Source: Steroidobacter denitrificans (GTDB lineage: Bacteria; Pseudomonadota; Gammaproteobacteria; Steroidobacterales; Steroidobacteraceae). Taken from it: DNA of 64,000 bases. Below, one piece after another: positions 20,795 through 28,904 of this stretch (the stretch's first letter is position 1; the number at the start of each line of letters is the position of its first letter). A model generated the notes under the pieces. That model was not told the DNA's origin and made no database searches. It saw only the letters and a program-made list of their open reading frames with translations. Location of the stretch: assembly GCF_001579945.1 (NCBI RefSeq), contig NZ_CP011971.1, positions 1-64,000 on the forward strand. Reading direction: 5' to 3'. Both the position numbers and the translations under genes were made by a program.

Positions 20795-21373
20795 CGTCAT
20801 CTCCAGCGGGTCGTGGTCCTGAGAGTGCATCGGTCAGTGTTATTGCCAACTCGCCGAAGCGAGATCCCCGAAGGGCAAGGGCCAAGTGCTCAGTTCACCT
20901 GTTGCCTCGCATGAGGCACCAGCCTTGCTTCCTGTAGGAAGGCCGGACGGGAGAGTTGAAAGGGACGACGATGCGGTGTGCTGGGATGAATACCTCCTAT
21001 GACTGATGAGTGGATAAAAGAAAAGCTGCACCGGCTGCATGTCGGCGATCCGATGCAGTGAGGCGGATGATTAGCGTCAGACAAAACAGGCTCGGCCTTC
21101 GGTGAAGGCGGTACGCATCGATGAGCCGGAGCGTGCCTGGCTCGGCTCCTCCCGATTGATCGGGCTGGCGCTTACAGGAGCCTGCGCCATTCGGACACCG
21201 CGGGACGCGGCATGGAGACTTGACGACAGCACTCCACGGGCGCTTTCAGCCCTGCGCCAGGGTGCCGGTGGCAATCCGCCGGCAGGTCATTGCCGGGACA
21301 GCGTGGCGAGGCATCGTCACGCACGCAGTACGTAATCGGATGCTGCGCCAGTCCGCATTGTTGTAGCAGTTCG
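20795..21373. other. Intergenic region between recombinase and replication gene
   Basis: About 580 bases lie upstream of the second recombinase. I see no credible gene. Weak features are a short GCCTC-GCAT-GAGGC hairpin at 20902-20915 and a 20-codon frame starting at 21003 without a convincing ribosome site. A promoter for the recombinase is expected near 20800-20900 but no clear hexamers stand out. Confidence 0.5.
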
Positions 21374-21408
21374 CCGGACCGTCACTGCGGCGGGCAGTGA
21401 CGGTCCGG
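21374..21408. terminator. Perfect 15-bp hairpin after the replication gene
   Basis: The arm ccggaccgtcactgc (21374-21388) pairs perfectly with gcagtgacggtccgg (21394-21408) around a five-base loop. It lies six bases beyond the stop of the minus-strand replication gene. No T-tract follows in that direction, so it may be an RNA-stabilising 3' end or a replication-related structure rather than a standard intrinsic terminator. Confidence 0.5.
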
Positions 21409-21413
21409 TCCCC

Positions 21414-22658
21414 TCAAAAAACCCCATTGTGGTAGGCAGTAAGCGGAGCCGGCTGGCGCAGTGCAGGGCTAACTGAGCCATGCCGCGAGCCGGTGAGCAC
21501 CGCAGGCGACTTGGACAACACACCGTTGCGTGTCAGTTCGCCGATCACCTGGGAGATATGCATGGGCGCCTTCAGGACGTTCCTGATCTGCTCGATGTGC
21601 TTCTGTGCCACTTCGCGGGACACTGGCCGATCGGTCAAGAACGCAGGCCGCGAGTGGGGCGGATGCTGGCGCAAACGCGGGGTTTCGACCGGTGCCTTGA
21701 CGGAGGCTGAATTAGGCACGAGCTTACGTGCTGCCCACAGGCGGAACGTGCCTTCCAGCGCCTTCTTGATCAAGCCATAGAGGTAGGCGATGGTATTGCG
21801 CACGTAACCAGCGCCGCAGCGTACGTTCCATTCGTCCAGGACAGCTTGCCGCTGTTGCGGGGGCAATGCCCCGAGCCGAGCCGTGAGGTAGCGCTGCTGA
21901 TCTGGTGGAAGCTGATGGAAACGCGCTGGTGCATCCAGCGCGAGTGCCGGCACTTCGGATTGCGGCTGCGCGTCAGTACTGTACGTATGTACTTTTCTTG
22001 ATACAAGATTTTCTACAGTACGTACTGTTGCAGCCATCGCCGGAGCGTGCTTCGGAATGTCGGTGTCGGTTGAGCGCGGAGACGGAAATGGGTGCGCGTT
22101 GCTGCGTGTCGGAGGACCGTCGGAATCGTCCGGACCATCGTCGCAATGCTTTTGCTGAAGGAGCCTGATCTGCTCCTGCGTGGCCAGCGGCAAACGAGCC
22201 AGCGCATCAGAATCAAGAAGAGCCACATCGAGGATGCTACGCGCCAACTGACGTACCGTTGCGCTGGCATGACCCAAGGCACGTTCGAGCAAAGGCAGGT
22301 AGTTGTCGTCCGCTCGGCATGCCTCGTCGAATGCGAGCGGTTTGTCGCGCGCGACATAGCGGCTGGCCATGGAGAATCCGGTCAACGGATTGCGGCGATA
22401 CTCGACGAGCGCGATCCAGGTGGAAAGGCGCAGGCACAGGACGGCCCGTGCCACGGTCTCGAGGGCGGCCTTCTGACTGCCCGGTGCGCTCGGCAGGAAA
22501 CCACGCAGCGACTCGTAGCTGATGACGACGGTGCCATCACCGCCGGCTAGGGACCGGAAGGCCAGCCAGGCGTTTCGTTCCAGGGGAGTCAAGCGCTCAT
22601 CGAGGAGCAACGCTTGCGGCACAAAGAAACCAGGGGATACAGGGACGGACTGCGACAT
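21414..22658 (-). CDS. STY4528-family pathogenicity-island replication protein
   Basis: This 414-residue protein is of the STY4528 type found in integrative elements. The N-terminal MSQSVPVSPGFFVPQALLLDERLTPLERNAWLAFR is the family hallmark, followed by helical DNA-binding-like segments and the conserved WNVRCGAGYVRNTIAYLYGLIKKALEGTFR near residue 290. It is thought to support replication or maintenance of the excised element, but the biochemistry is not established. It is the rightmost cargo gene, about 400 bp from attR. A variable, Pro/Ser-rich middle (about residues 175-245) looks disordered. Confidence 0.85.
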   Translation of the reverse strand: MSQSVPVSPGFFVPQALLLDERLTPLERNAWLAFRSLAGGDGTVVISYESLRGFLPSAPGSQKAALETVARAVLCLRLSTWIALVEYRRNPLTGFSMASRYVARDKPLAFDEACRADDNYLPLLERALGHASATVRQLARSILDVALLDSDALARLPLATQEQIRLLQQKHCDDGPDDSDGPPTRSNAHPFPSPRSTDTDIPKHAPAMAATVRTVENLVSRKVHTYSTDAQPQSEVPALALDAPARFHQLPPDQQRYLTARLGALPPQQRQAVLDEWNVRCGAGYVRNTIAYLYGLIKKALEGTFRLWAARKLVPNSASVKAPVETPRLRQHPPHSRPAFLTDRPVSREVAQKHIEQIRNVLKAPMHISQVIGELTRNGVLSKSPAVLTGSRHGSVSPALRQPAPLTAYHNGVF

Positions 22659-23054
22659 GACGGATCTCCAATCGGGATCGGCGCGGTGGCCGAGGGAGAC
22701 GTCATGTCACCCGAGCATTGTCACTGCGACAGCCAACAATCCGAACTGCACTTCACCCAATTTGCTCGCCTGCGATAGGTCGGAACGTCCTTGCGTTACA
22801 CGGCGAAATCGGGAAGATCTACTTCGAGCAGATCGAGTGCGACGTCAATAGATGTCAGTGACAAAAGCAAGCGTGGATTGCTTCGATGGTTACGAGCGAA
22901 TGGTCGGGCACTGGCGGTGAAGACAAAGGCCATCACGATCCACGAAGTGCCACTCCGGGATGGAAAGCACTTTCAGGTCCAAGAATGGGTCCATGCGGAA
23001 TCGGGCGTCTCGAGAAAATCAATACAGATCAGCACCTTGGGCGACAACTCTGCC
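22659..23054. other. Non-coding right end of the island
   Basis: Roughly 400 bases separate the replication gene from attR. I see no supported gene. The stretch contains the arm-like site ggtccaagaatgggtccat at 22976-22994 and a following segment (to about 23030) that recurs at 35409-35463. A promoter for the minus-strand replication gene should lie near its left edge but is not evident. Confidence 0.55.
22976..23030. repeat. Island-end repeat, copy 1 (right arm site)
   Basis: It begins ggtccaagaatgggtccat and continues through gaatcgg and cgagaaaatcaa to cagatc. It aligns with 35409-35463 over about 55 bases with roughly eight differences, in the same orientation. In this copy the 18-bp att core follows 25 bases later, so the repeat is probably the inner end of an attR. 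Confidence 0.65.
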
Positions 23055-23072
23055 TTCTGTATCGGGAAGTAA
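23055..23072 (+). other. attR core: duplicate of the mnmE 3' end
   Basis: The sequence ttctgtatcgggaagtaa encodes F-C-I-G-K-stop, as the end of mnmE does at 737-754. Fifteen of 18 bases match attL, and all three differences are silent third-base or stop changes. It is one base from the SGI1 core as I know it. The upstream frame does not resemble MnmE, so this is an att copy, not a gene. It places the right end of a 22.3-kb element here. Confidence 0.82.
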
Positions 23073-23260
23073 TGTAAAGATTATGCAGGGATCTGTGGGG
23101 CGTCCGTCGTCATCTCGCGTAGGAGAGGGTATGGAATCCTTTACGCATCCCATGGCCAAATCCGATTGGCAAACGCGGCGCGACCAGAAGGGATGTGGGG
23201 GTTCTCTTGTCATCAACCCGTCTTCGCACGATAGGGCTCGGGCAGGGATCGGGTTCTTTC

Positions 23261-25525
23261 ATGATTAAGCCTCTCCCTATCGCTCATGCCACCCGTGACG
23301 CGGATGGCAACTGGCGACCACCGCACGACCTGCTCGAACACCTGCACGAAGTCGGCGAGCTTGCCGCCGACTTCGCTCGCCGCTACGGCGCGGACTGGGC
23401 ACGCCTTGCCGGGCGCTGGCATGACTTGGGCAAGTTCCGCCCACGCTTCCAGAAATACATCCGCTTCGTCAGCGGATTTGAGGCGGATGCGCATATCAAG
23501 GGCGAAGCGGGCAAGGCACCGCACTCGACGGCAGGGGCGTTGCTTGCATGCGAACATTTCGAAAAAGCTGGATTCGGCCCTGCTGGTCGTGTGCTTGCCT
23601 ACCTGATTGCGGGGCACCACGCCGGGCTGGCCGACTGGTTCGGCGGCCTTCGCGAGCGTCTGGAAGACCCCAAAAGCCGGGCCGAACTGGATGAGTCGCT
23701 TGTCGAACAGCCGCCCACTGAGTTGCTGGATAGCGGCGATTTCAAACCCGATCTGCGCGCCGTCCCCGGCGGTAGGGACGGCTTTGCGCTATGGATACGC
23801 ATGCTGTTCTCAGCACTCGTCGATGCGGATTTTCTGGACACCGAGCGCTACATGGACCCGGACAGGTTCGCTAGTCGCAACACCTGGCCGACGCTCGAAG
23901 AGTTGGCACCGTTGTTCGATGCCCATATGACAAAGCTCGTCGCCGGGGCCGACCCGACGCCGGTCAACGCGTTGCGCGCCGACATTCTGCGCCAGTGCCA
24001 CGACGCCGCTGCGCTCGATGCCGGTCTGTTTTCGCTGACCGTTCCGACCGGTGGCGGCAAGACGCTTTCCGGCATGGCCTTCGCGCTGGAGCATGCGCGC
24101 GGCCACAGCAAGCGCCGCATCATCCATGTCATTCCCTACACGAGCATCATCGAGCAGACCGCCGACGTGTTCCGCGACATCTTCGGCGACGCGGTGGTCG
24201 AGCACCATAGCAACGCCGAATCCGAACCCGACAAGGAAACCTCGGCCTCGCGTCTGGCTTGCGAAAACTGGGACGCACCCATCGTCGTCACCACCAATGT
24301 ACAGTTCTTCGAATCGCTGTTCGCCTCGCGAACCTCACGCTGCCGCAAGCTGCACAACATCGTCGATTCGGTTGTCATCCTCGATGAAGCGCAATTGCTG
24401 CCGCCAGAGTTCCTGCAGCCCATCCTGGATGTGCTCAATCTGCTGACGCGGCATTACGGTGTTACAGTCGTGCTTTCGACCGCGACACAGCCGGCGCTCG
24501 CCAGCCGAGAATACTTCGATACTCGGCAGAACCGGCGCGGCCTCGATAACGTGCGCGAGATCATCTCCGACCCTGACGCGCTGTATGTCGCATTGGAGCG
24601 TGTCGAGGTTCGCCTGCCCAGCGACTGGCATCAACCGACCGACTGGCCGCAACTGACTGAAGCCCTCTGCGCACATGAGTCCGTGCTTGCCATCGTCAAC
24701 ACCCGCAAAGACGCCCGTGCACTGTGGGAGGCCATGCCACAAGGTACGCTGCATCTGTCCGCGCTGATGTGTGGCGCACATCGCTCGCAGGTCATCGCCG
24801 ACATCAAGGCACGTCTCAAAGCCGGCGCCTCCACCAGCGTCGTCAGCACGCAACTGGTAGAAGCTGGTGTGGATGTGGATTTTCCGGTGGTTTACCGTGC
24901 GCTTGCTGGACTGGATTCCATCGCCCAGGCGGCGGGACGTTGCAATCGCGAAGGTCGACTGAAGGGCAAGGGTGAGGTCGTCGTCTTCGTCCCGCCCGAA
25001 CCCGCACCGCAGGGATTGCTGCGCCAGGGGGAGAATGCGTGCCGCGAGGTGCTGCGTGATGCTGCGGATTCGCCCCTCGCTCGCACCCGCTTTGCGGCCT
25101 ACTTTGAGCGCCTGTACTACGGTTGCCAGCTCGACAAGGCGGGTATCCGTGAGCTGCTGTCGGTGAAGGACAGCCACGAACTGGCTGTTGATTTTCGCAC
25201 CGCCGCCGAGAAATTTCGGCTGATCGACGACGAAGACAGCCTGCCCATAGTCGTGCGCTATAGCGGCAAGGACGGGCGGGACGAACGCATCGATCAATGG
25301 CTCGCCATGCTGCGTCGCGATGGCCCGCAGCGCTGGCTGATGCGCAAGTTGCAGCGATACACCGTCAGCCTGCGTCGCAGGCAAGTCCTGCCCTTGCTGA
25401 ATCGGGGCGATATCGAGGAAATCCTGCCAGGCCTGTATGCACAAACGGGTGATGGACTGTACGACGAGAACCTCGGGCTGCTGCCGGAGGGAAAGGTCTG
25501 GAAAGCAGGAGATTTCGTGTGGTGA
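23261..25525 (+). CDS. cas3: Cas3 helicase-nuclease, type I-C
   Basis: Cas3 is recruited by Cascade and unwinds and degrades target DNA. The protein of 754 residues has an N-terminal HD nuclease (HLHEVGELAADFARRYG, RWHDLGKFRPRFQKYI, AGHHAGL) and an SF2 helicase with VPTGGGKT, VILDEAQLLPPE, VLSTATQPAL and QAAGRCNREGR. The ATG at 23261 starts MIKPLPIAHA; a longer frame to 23195 runs into non-conserved sequence. cas3 stands apart from the rest of the operon by a regulatory gap and a toxin-antitoxin pair. Helicase and HD residues appear intact. Confidence 0.97.
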   Translation: MIKPLPIAHATRDADGNWRPPHDLLEHLHEVGELAADFARRYGADWARLAGRWHDLGKFRPRFQKYIRFVSGFEADAHIKGEAGKAPHSTAGALLACEHFEKAGFGPAGRVLAYLIAGHHAGLADWFGGLRERLEDPKSRAELDESLVEQPPTELLDSGDFKPDLRAVPGGRDGFALWIRMLFSALVDADFLDTERYMDPDRFASRNTWPTLEELAPLFDAHMTKLVAGADPTPVNALRADILRQCHDAAALDAGLFSLTVPTGGGKTLSGMAFALEHARGHSKRRIIHVIPYTSIIEQTADVFRDIFGDAVVEHHSNAESEPDKETSASRLACENWDAPIVVTTNVQFFESLFASRTSRCRKLHNIVDSVVILDEAQLLPPEFLQPILDVLNLLTRHYGVTVVLSTATQPALASREYFDTRQNRRGLDNVREIISDPDALYVALERVEVRLPSDWHQPTDWPQLTEALCAHESVLAIVNTRKDARALWEAMPQGTLHLSALMCGAHRSQVIADIKARLKAGASTSVVSTQLVEAGVDVDFPVVYRALAGLDSIAQAAGRCNREGRLKGKGEVVVFVPPEPAPQGLLRQGENACREVLRDAADSPLARTRFAAYFERLYYGCQLDKAGIRELLSVKDSHELAVDFRTAAEKFRLIDDEDSLPIVVRYSGKDGRDERIDQWLAMLRRDGPQRWLMRKLQRYTVSLRRRQVLPLLNRGDIEEILPGLYAQTGDGLYDENLGLLPEGKVWKAGDFVW

Positions 25526-25528
25526 GCG

Positions 25529-25561
25529 CACGATGCGAAGGGCATTGCCCCTCGCATCGTG
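25529..25561. terminator. 33-nt hairpin between cas3 and the crRNA-like gene
   Basis: The arms cacgatgcgaagggca (25529-25544) and tgcccctcgcatcgtg (25546-25561) pair over 16 bases with one G-A mismatch and a one-base loop. It begins three bases after the cas3 stop. Read on the minus strand it follows the pseudo-spacer directly. It could form the 3' end of both cas3 mRNA and the minus-strand RNA. No T-tract follows on either strand, so intrinsic termination is uncertain. Confidence 0.55.
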
Positions 25562-25618
25562 ATGGCGCCGAACGGCCCCGACATAGTCCTAGTTTCAATC
25601 CGCCTCCGCAGGAGAGTG
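25562..25618 (-). ncRNA. Putative CreR/CreA-like Cascade-guiding RNA (pseudo-repeat plus pseudo-spacer)
   Basis: Read on the minus strand, 25618-25592 is a degenerate CRISPR repeat. It has a CTCC-TGC-GGAG hairpin followed by GGATTGAAAC, identical to the last ten bases of the array repeats (eleven of twelve if extended). A pseudo-spacer of about 30 nt follows, starting TAGGACTATGTCGG. That start matches TAGGAGTATGTAGG on the minus strand at 25655-25642, preceded by TTC, the type I-C PAM. The only mismatches in the 14 bases are at positions 6 and 12, the flipped-out positions that Cascade ignores. Known CreR and CreA RNAs repress promoters through such short matches without cleavage. Transcription and function are inferred. 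Confidence 0.7.
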
Positions 25619-25635
25619 AAAAAATTTTACCAAAA

Positions 25636-25667
25636 ATATTACCTACATACTCCTAGAATTGTAGTAT
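25636..25667. promoter_or_regulatory. Candidate Cascade-repressed promoter region with TTC PAM and 14-nt target
   Basis: The target is 25642-25655 (minus strand), with PAM TTC at 25658-25656. On the minus strand a -10-like TAATAT (25641-25636) lies immediately downstream, so PAM plus target would fill the 17-bp promoter spacer of the RNA gene itself, though the -35 there is weak. On the plus strand, TTACCT (25639-25644) and TAGTAT (25662-25667) at 17-bp spacing could drive the toxin-antitoxin and cas5-8-7-4-1-2 genes. Binding of Cascade would block either promoter. Hexamers are my reading of the sequence, not proven. Confidence 0.5.
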
Positions 25668-25707
25668 TGTGTTCAGCAGTGGGCTGGCGCTCGATGTGCT
25701 TCATTAG

Positions 25708-25750
25708 TCAGATGTCTGATTCATTATTAATATGACCATTTTAGATGGTC
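25708..25750. promoter_or_regulatory. Probable operator of the phd/vapC pair
   Basis: Two inverted repeats precede the antitoxin gene: TCAGATGTCTGA (25708-25719) and GACCAT-5 nt-ATGGTC (25734-25750). An A+T-rich ttattaatat between them could hold the -10 element. Phd-type antitoxins repress their own promoters by binding such palindromes, so this is a likely autoregulatory site. It lies downstream of the Cascade target. Confidence 0.55.
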
Positions 25751-25763
25751 ACTAGGATGCATC

Positions 25764-26045
25764 ATGAACGTCAATGCTGCTGAATTCAAAGCCAAATGCT
25801 TGAAGCTCATCGACGAGGTCGCCGCCACACATCAGCCGCTGGTGATTACCAAACGTGGCAAGCCCGTAGCGCGCATCGTTCCCGTCGAAGATGAGCCTTC
25901 GCCCCCGAGCCTGTTCGGCTACATGAAGGGTACTGGGGAAATCGTCGGCGATATCATCAATGTTCCATCCGAGCCGTGGTCGGCGGAAACCGGCGATGAG
26001 AGCGACCTGTATGTGCCTGTCGTGCCGAAAGACAGCGCACCATGA
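25764..26045 (+). CDS. Phd/YefM-type antitoxin inside the cas operon
   Basis: This 93-residue protein starts MNVNAAEFKAKCLKLIDEV, the Phd/YefM DNA-binding fold, with the conserved PLVITKRGKPVARIVP strand pair. The acidic C-terminal tail (VPSEPWSAETGDESDLYVP) would neutralise the toxin. The ATG follows AGGA at seven bases. The stop overlaps the toxin start as ATGA. It sits between cas3 and cas5c in the same direction, so it may be co-transcribed with the Cascade genes. Confidence 0.92.
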   Translation: MNVNAAEFKAKCLKLIDEVAATHQPLVITKRGKPVARIVPVEDEPSPPSLFGYMKGTGEIVGDIINVPSEPWSAETGDESDLYVPVVPKDSAP

Positions 26046-26473
26046 TCGTTTCGGACATGCCGCTCCTATTGGACACGCATGTCTGGATCTGGCTGTCGTT
26101 CGGCACGCCCGGCGCGTTCCAGCCAGACTTGCGAAAGCGCCTGGAGACGGCCGATCGCACTCACCCGCTACATGTATCGATCATTTCAGTATGGGAAGTA
26201 GCGCAGCTCGCTGCCAAGGGGCGGCTAAATCTCGCCAGGCCGACGCAGACCTGGGTCGAACAGTCTCTAGCACACCCGGCACTGCAGCTCCTTGCACTCA
26301 ATGACTCTGCTGTCGTCGTTGAAAGCAACGAGTTGCCTGGTCATTTTCACGCTGATCCGGCCGACCGCCTATTGGTCGCCACTGCGCGCATCGGTGGTTA
26401 TACCCTGGTCACACGTGACCGCAAGATTCTCGATTATGGGAAGGCGGGGTACGTGAACGTGCTTGCAGCCTGA
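26042..26473 (+). CDS. vapC: VapC-like PIN-domain toxin
   Basis: This PIN-domain ribonuclease has 143 residues. Acidic active-site positions are visible in LLLDTHVWIW and in HFHADPADRLLVATARIGG, with a final TRDRKILDYG. The conserved VSIISVWEVAQLAAKGRL segment is typical of VapC toxins paired with Phd antitoxins. Start choice: ATG at 26042 couples to the antitoxin stop; a second ATG at 26057 begins MPLLLDTHVW and is possible. It ends 14 bp before cas5c. Its insertion inside a type I-C operon may make the locus addictive. Confidence 0.92.
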   Translation: MIVSDMPLLLDTHVWIWLSFGTPGAFQPDLRKRLETADRTHPLHVSIISVWEVAQLAAKGRLNLARPTQTWVEQSLAHPALQLLALNDSAVVVESNELPGHFHADPADRLLVATARIGGYTLVTRDRKILDYGKAGYVNVLAA

Positions 26474-26487
26474 TTCTTGGGGGACGC

Positions 26488-27156
26488 ATGACGAAAACCT
26501 ACTGCCTGGAGCTTTCCGGCCCTTATGCCTGCTTTACTCGCCCGGAAATGAAGGTAGAGCGTGTCAGTTATGACGTAATAACCCCATCCGCTGCGCGTGC
26601 CTGCTTCGAGGCAATTCTATGGAAGCCCGCGATCCGTTGGCATGTACGCAAGATTGAAGTACTCAAGCCCATTCGCTGGATCAACCTGCGGCGCAACGAA
26701 GTCGCTAGCGTTGTTTCTACCCACAACGTCGAGACAGCGATGAAGGCAGGCAAGGGTGATTTGCGTATTTACATCGAGGATGACCGCCAGCAACGGGCTG
26801 GGCTGTTCCTGCGCGATGTGACCTACCGCGTCCACGCTGACCTGGAGTTCCTGCGCGAACGCGATCCGTCGGCCAATGCGGTGAAATATCAGGAAATGTT
26901 CGAGCGCCGCGTGGGCAAGGGCCAGTGTGTCAATCAGCCCTACTTGGGTTGCCGGGAGTTTGCTGCTGCATTCCGACCGGTTGACGCTTTGGAATCCGAA
27001 CCAGTTGCCATTTCCGAAACGCGCGATCTGGGCTTCATGTTGCATGATCTGGATTTCTCCAACCCTTCCGATCCACAGCCGCGATTCTTCCGCGCGAGGC
27101 TCGAGGACGGTGTCGTTGCTGTACCGGATTGGAACAGTGGGGAGGTACATGGATGA
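26488..27156 (+). CDS. cas5c: Cas5c (Cas5d), crRNA-processing subunit of type I-C Cascade
   Basis: In type I-C there is no Cas6; Cas5c cuts pre-crRNA at the base of the repeat hairpin and stays on the 5' handle. The 222-residue protein has the N-terminal RAMP strand YCLELSGPYACFTRPEMKVERVSYDVITPSAARAC and the W-KPAIRW segment, and matches the usual length. GGGGGACGC precedes the ATG as a ribosome site. The stop overlaps cas8c (ATGA). The same enzyme could process the crRNA-like transcript at 25562-25618. Confidence 0.95.
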   Translation: MTKTYCLELSGPYACFTRPEMKVERVSYDVITPSAARACFEAILWKPAIRWHVRKIEVLKPIRWINLRRNEVASVVSTHNVETAMKAGKGDLRIYIEDDRQQRAGLFLRDVTYRVHADLEFLRERDPSANAVKYQEMFERRVGKGQCVNQPYLGCREFAAAFRPVDALESEPVAISETRDLGFMLHDLDFSNPSDPQPRFFRARLEDGVVAVPDWNSGEVHG

Positions 27157-28904
27157 TTCTGAAAGCGTTGAACCGCTATTACGAACGTTCCGAAAGCCTG
27201 CCACGAGAAGGCTGGGTACGCCGTGGAGTGGATTATGTGGTCGTGCTCAACGCCCAAGGCGAATGCATCAACCTGGAGTCTATTGGTGAACTCAAGAAGG
27301 GAAAGACCGTACCTTCCGAGAGGCTGGTTACTGCGATTGGCAAGCAGGCGATGAAACACACCAACAGCGGCAAGGATGCCAATCTGCTGTGGGATAATGC
27401 CAGCTTTGTATTCGGGACAGGAAACAAGGGGGCAACCAAACTAACAAGCTTCATCGACACGCTGCAAGGTTGGCTTGGCGGGATAAATGATCCTGGCGTG
27501 GAAGCGGTAAAGCTATTTTGTTTAAATTTGAAGAAGCGACCGGAAGCAGCGGGCGTCCTGATTGAACGCTTTCAGCTCAAGAAAGATTTCGATAAACGTG
27601 ATCCGGTGCTGACCTTCCGACTGGTGGAGGACGTTGAGAGTGTGCACCTTCGTCCGCGTGTACGCGCAGCATATGAAGCTGCACTCATCGCCACCCAATT
27701 CGGGAGTCCCGTGCGCGGCAACTGTCTGGTTACAGGGCAGATCGATGTGCCGTTGGCTCTGAATGAATCTGTTATCAAAGGTGTATGGGGCGGTCAGCCC
27801 GCCGGCTGCAACATTGTGTCGTTCAACGCCCGAGCGTTCGAGTCCTATGGTAAGCGGGAGCGCAATGGTGAAAATGCGCCGGTCAGTACGCAAGCTTCCT
27901 TCGCCTATACCACTGCGCTGAATCATCTGCTGTCGTCTTCGCAACGCATCCAGGTCGGCGATGCCTCCACCGTGTTCTGGGCGGAGGAGCCACACGATCT
28001 CGAAAGCGCGATGTCCGACCTGTTCGGTGATCCACCCAAGGACGATCCGGACCGGAATGTCCGGGCGGTGGAGTCCTTATATTCCGCCGTCCACACCGGT
28101 AAATTCGCCGAAGGCGGGCTCAGTACGCGCTTCCACGTACTGGGGCTGGCACCCAATGCCGCGCGGATCAGCATCCGCTTCTGGGAAACGGCAACCGCAC
28201 TCGAACTCGGTGAGCGAATCAAGCAGCACTTCGACGATCTCGAAATCGTACACGCAGACTACGAGCCGCGCTACCTGTCGCTGTCCCGTCTGCTGAGGGG
28301 CGTGGCGCTGCTCAACAAGGCCGAAAACATTCCGCCCAATATTGGCGGCGAGGTCATGCGTGCCATCCTTGAAGGGTTGCCCTATCCAGCCACCTTGCTC
28401 AACCAAGCCGTCATGCGTTGCCGAGCAGAGCAGAGCGTTACCTACGCACGTGCTGCGGCCATCAAGGCCAGCCTCAACCGCCAGATTCGTTTTCGTCAAA
28501 GTCCCGAGAAGGAGTTCTTGCCCATGCTTGACCTCGGTAATACCAACCCCGGCTACCGGTTGGGGCGTCTGTTTGCCACACTGGAAAAAATCCAGGAAGA
28601 CGCGAATCCTGGCTTGAACGCGACCATCCGAGACCGTTACTACGGCGCGGCATCAAGCACCCCATCTGCCGTGTTCTCGACCTTGTTGCGCCTGTCCAAG
28701 CATCATCTGGGCAAGCTCCCCGGCGGTCTGGAGGTTGTCCGCGAGCGACTGATCGGAGAAATCATGGGCGGCTTCAGCGCCGACAGTTTTCCGCCGCGTG
28801 TCCTGCCGCTGGCTGATCAGGCACGCTTCGCCCTCGGTTACTATCACCAGCGCCAAGCCTTCTTCACCAAGTCTGAATCCAAGAATCAGGAGGAATGCCA
28901 ATGA
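27153..28904 (+). CDS. cas8c: Cas8c (Csd1), large subunit of type I-C Cascade
   Basis: Cas8c recognises the PAM and helps open target DNA; in type I-C an internal start also yields the small subunit Cas11. I place the start at the ATG at 27153 ([13 protein letters not shown]), which overlaps the cas5c stop and has GGAGG upstream, giving 583 residues. A longer frame from 27129 is less likely. Conserved stretches include [16 protein letters not shown] near the N-terminus and [14 protein letters not shown] [19 protein letters not shown] at the C-terminus. Confidence 0.95.
   Translation: MILKALNRYYERSESLPREGWVRRGVDYVVVLNAQGECINLESIGELKKGKTVPSERLVTAIGKQAMKHTNSGKDANLLWDNASFVFGTGNKGATKLTSFIDTLQGWLGGINDPGVEAVKLFCLNLKKRPEAAGVLIERFQLKKDFDKRDPVLTFRLVEDVESVHLRPRVRAAYEAALIATQFGSPVRGNCLVTGQIDVPLALNESVIKGVWGGQPAGCNIVSFNARAFESYGKRERNGENAPVSTQASFAYTTALNHLLSSSQRIQVGDASTVFWAEEPHDLESAMSDLFGDPPKDDPDRNVRAVESLYSAVHTGKFAEGGLSTRFHVLGLAPNAARISIRFWETATALELGERIKQHFDDLEIVHADYEPRYLSLSRLLRGVALLNKAENIPPNIGGEVMRAILEGLPYPATLLNQAVMRCRAEQSVTYARAAAIKASLNRQIRFRQSPEKEFLPMLDLGNTNPGYRLGRLFATLEKIQEDANPGLNATIRDRYYGAASSTPSAVFSTLLRLSKHHLGKLPGGLEVVRERLIGEIMGGFSADSFPPRVLPLADQARFALGYYHQRQAFFTKSESKNQEECQ

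Noticed and set aside
22791..23072. 93-codon frame ending in F-C-I-G-K
   Set aside because: Only the last 18 bases resemble mnmE; the upstream residues do not, so this is an att core read by chance as an ORF end.
23073..23260. Second target of the crRNA-like RNA upstream of cas3 (gtaggagagggtatgg)
   Set aside because: It shares only TAGGA with the pseudo-spacer and lacks a TTC PAM, so it is not a credible Cascade site.
24335..25531. 398-codon frame opposite cas3
   Set aside because: Antisense shadow; cas3 motifs on the plus strand are unambiguous.
25529..25561. Hairpin as a standard intrinsic terminator
   Set aside because: The stem is strong but no T-tract follows on either strand; kept only as a possible RNA 3' end.
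26183..26200. Possible third att core (tatgggaagta)
   Set aside because: It matches only the gggaagt part and lies within the conserved SVWEV coding segment of the vapC gene.
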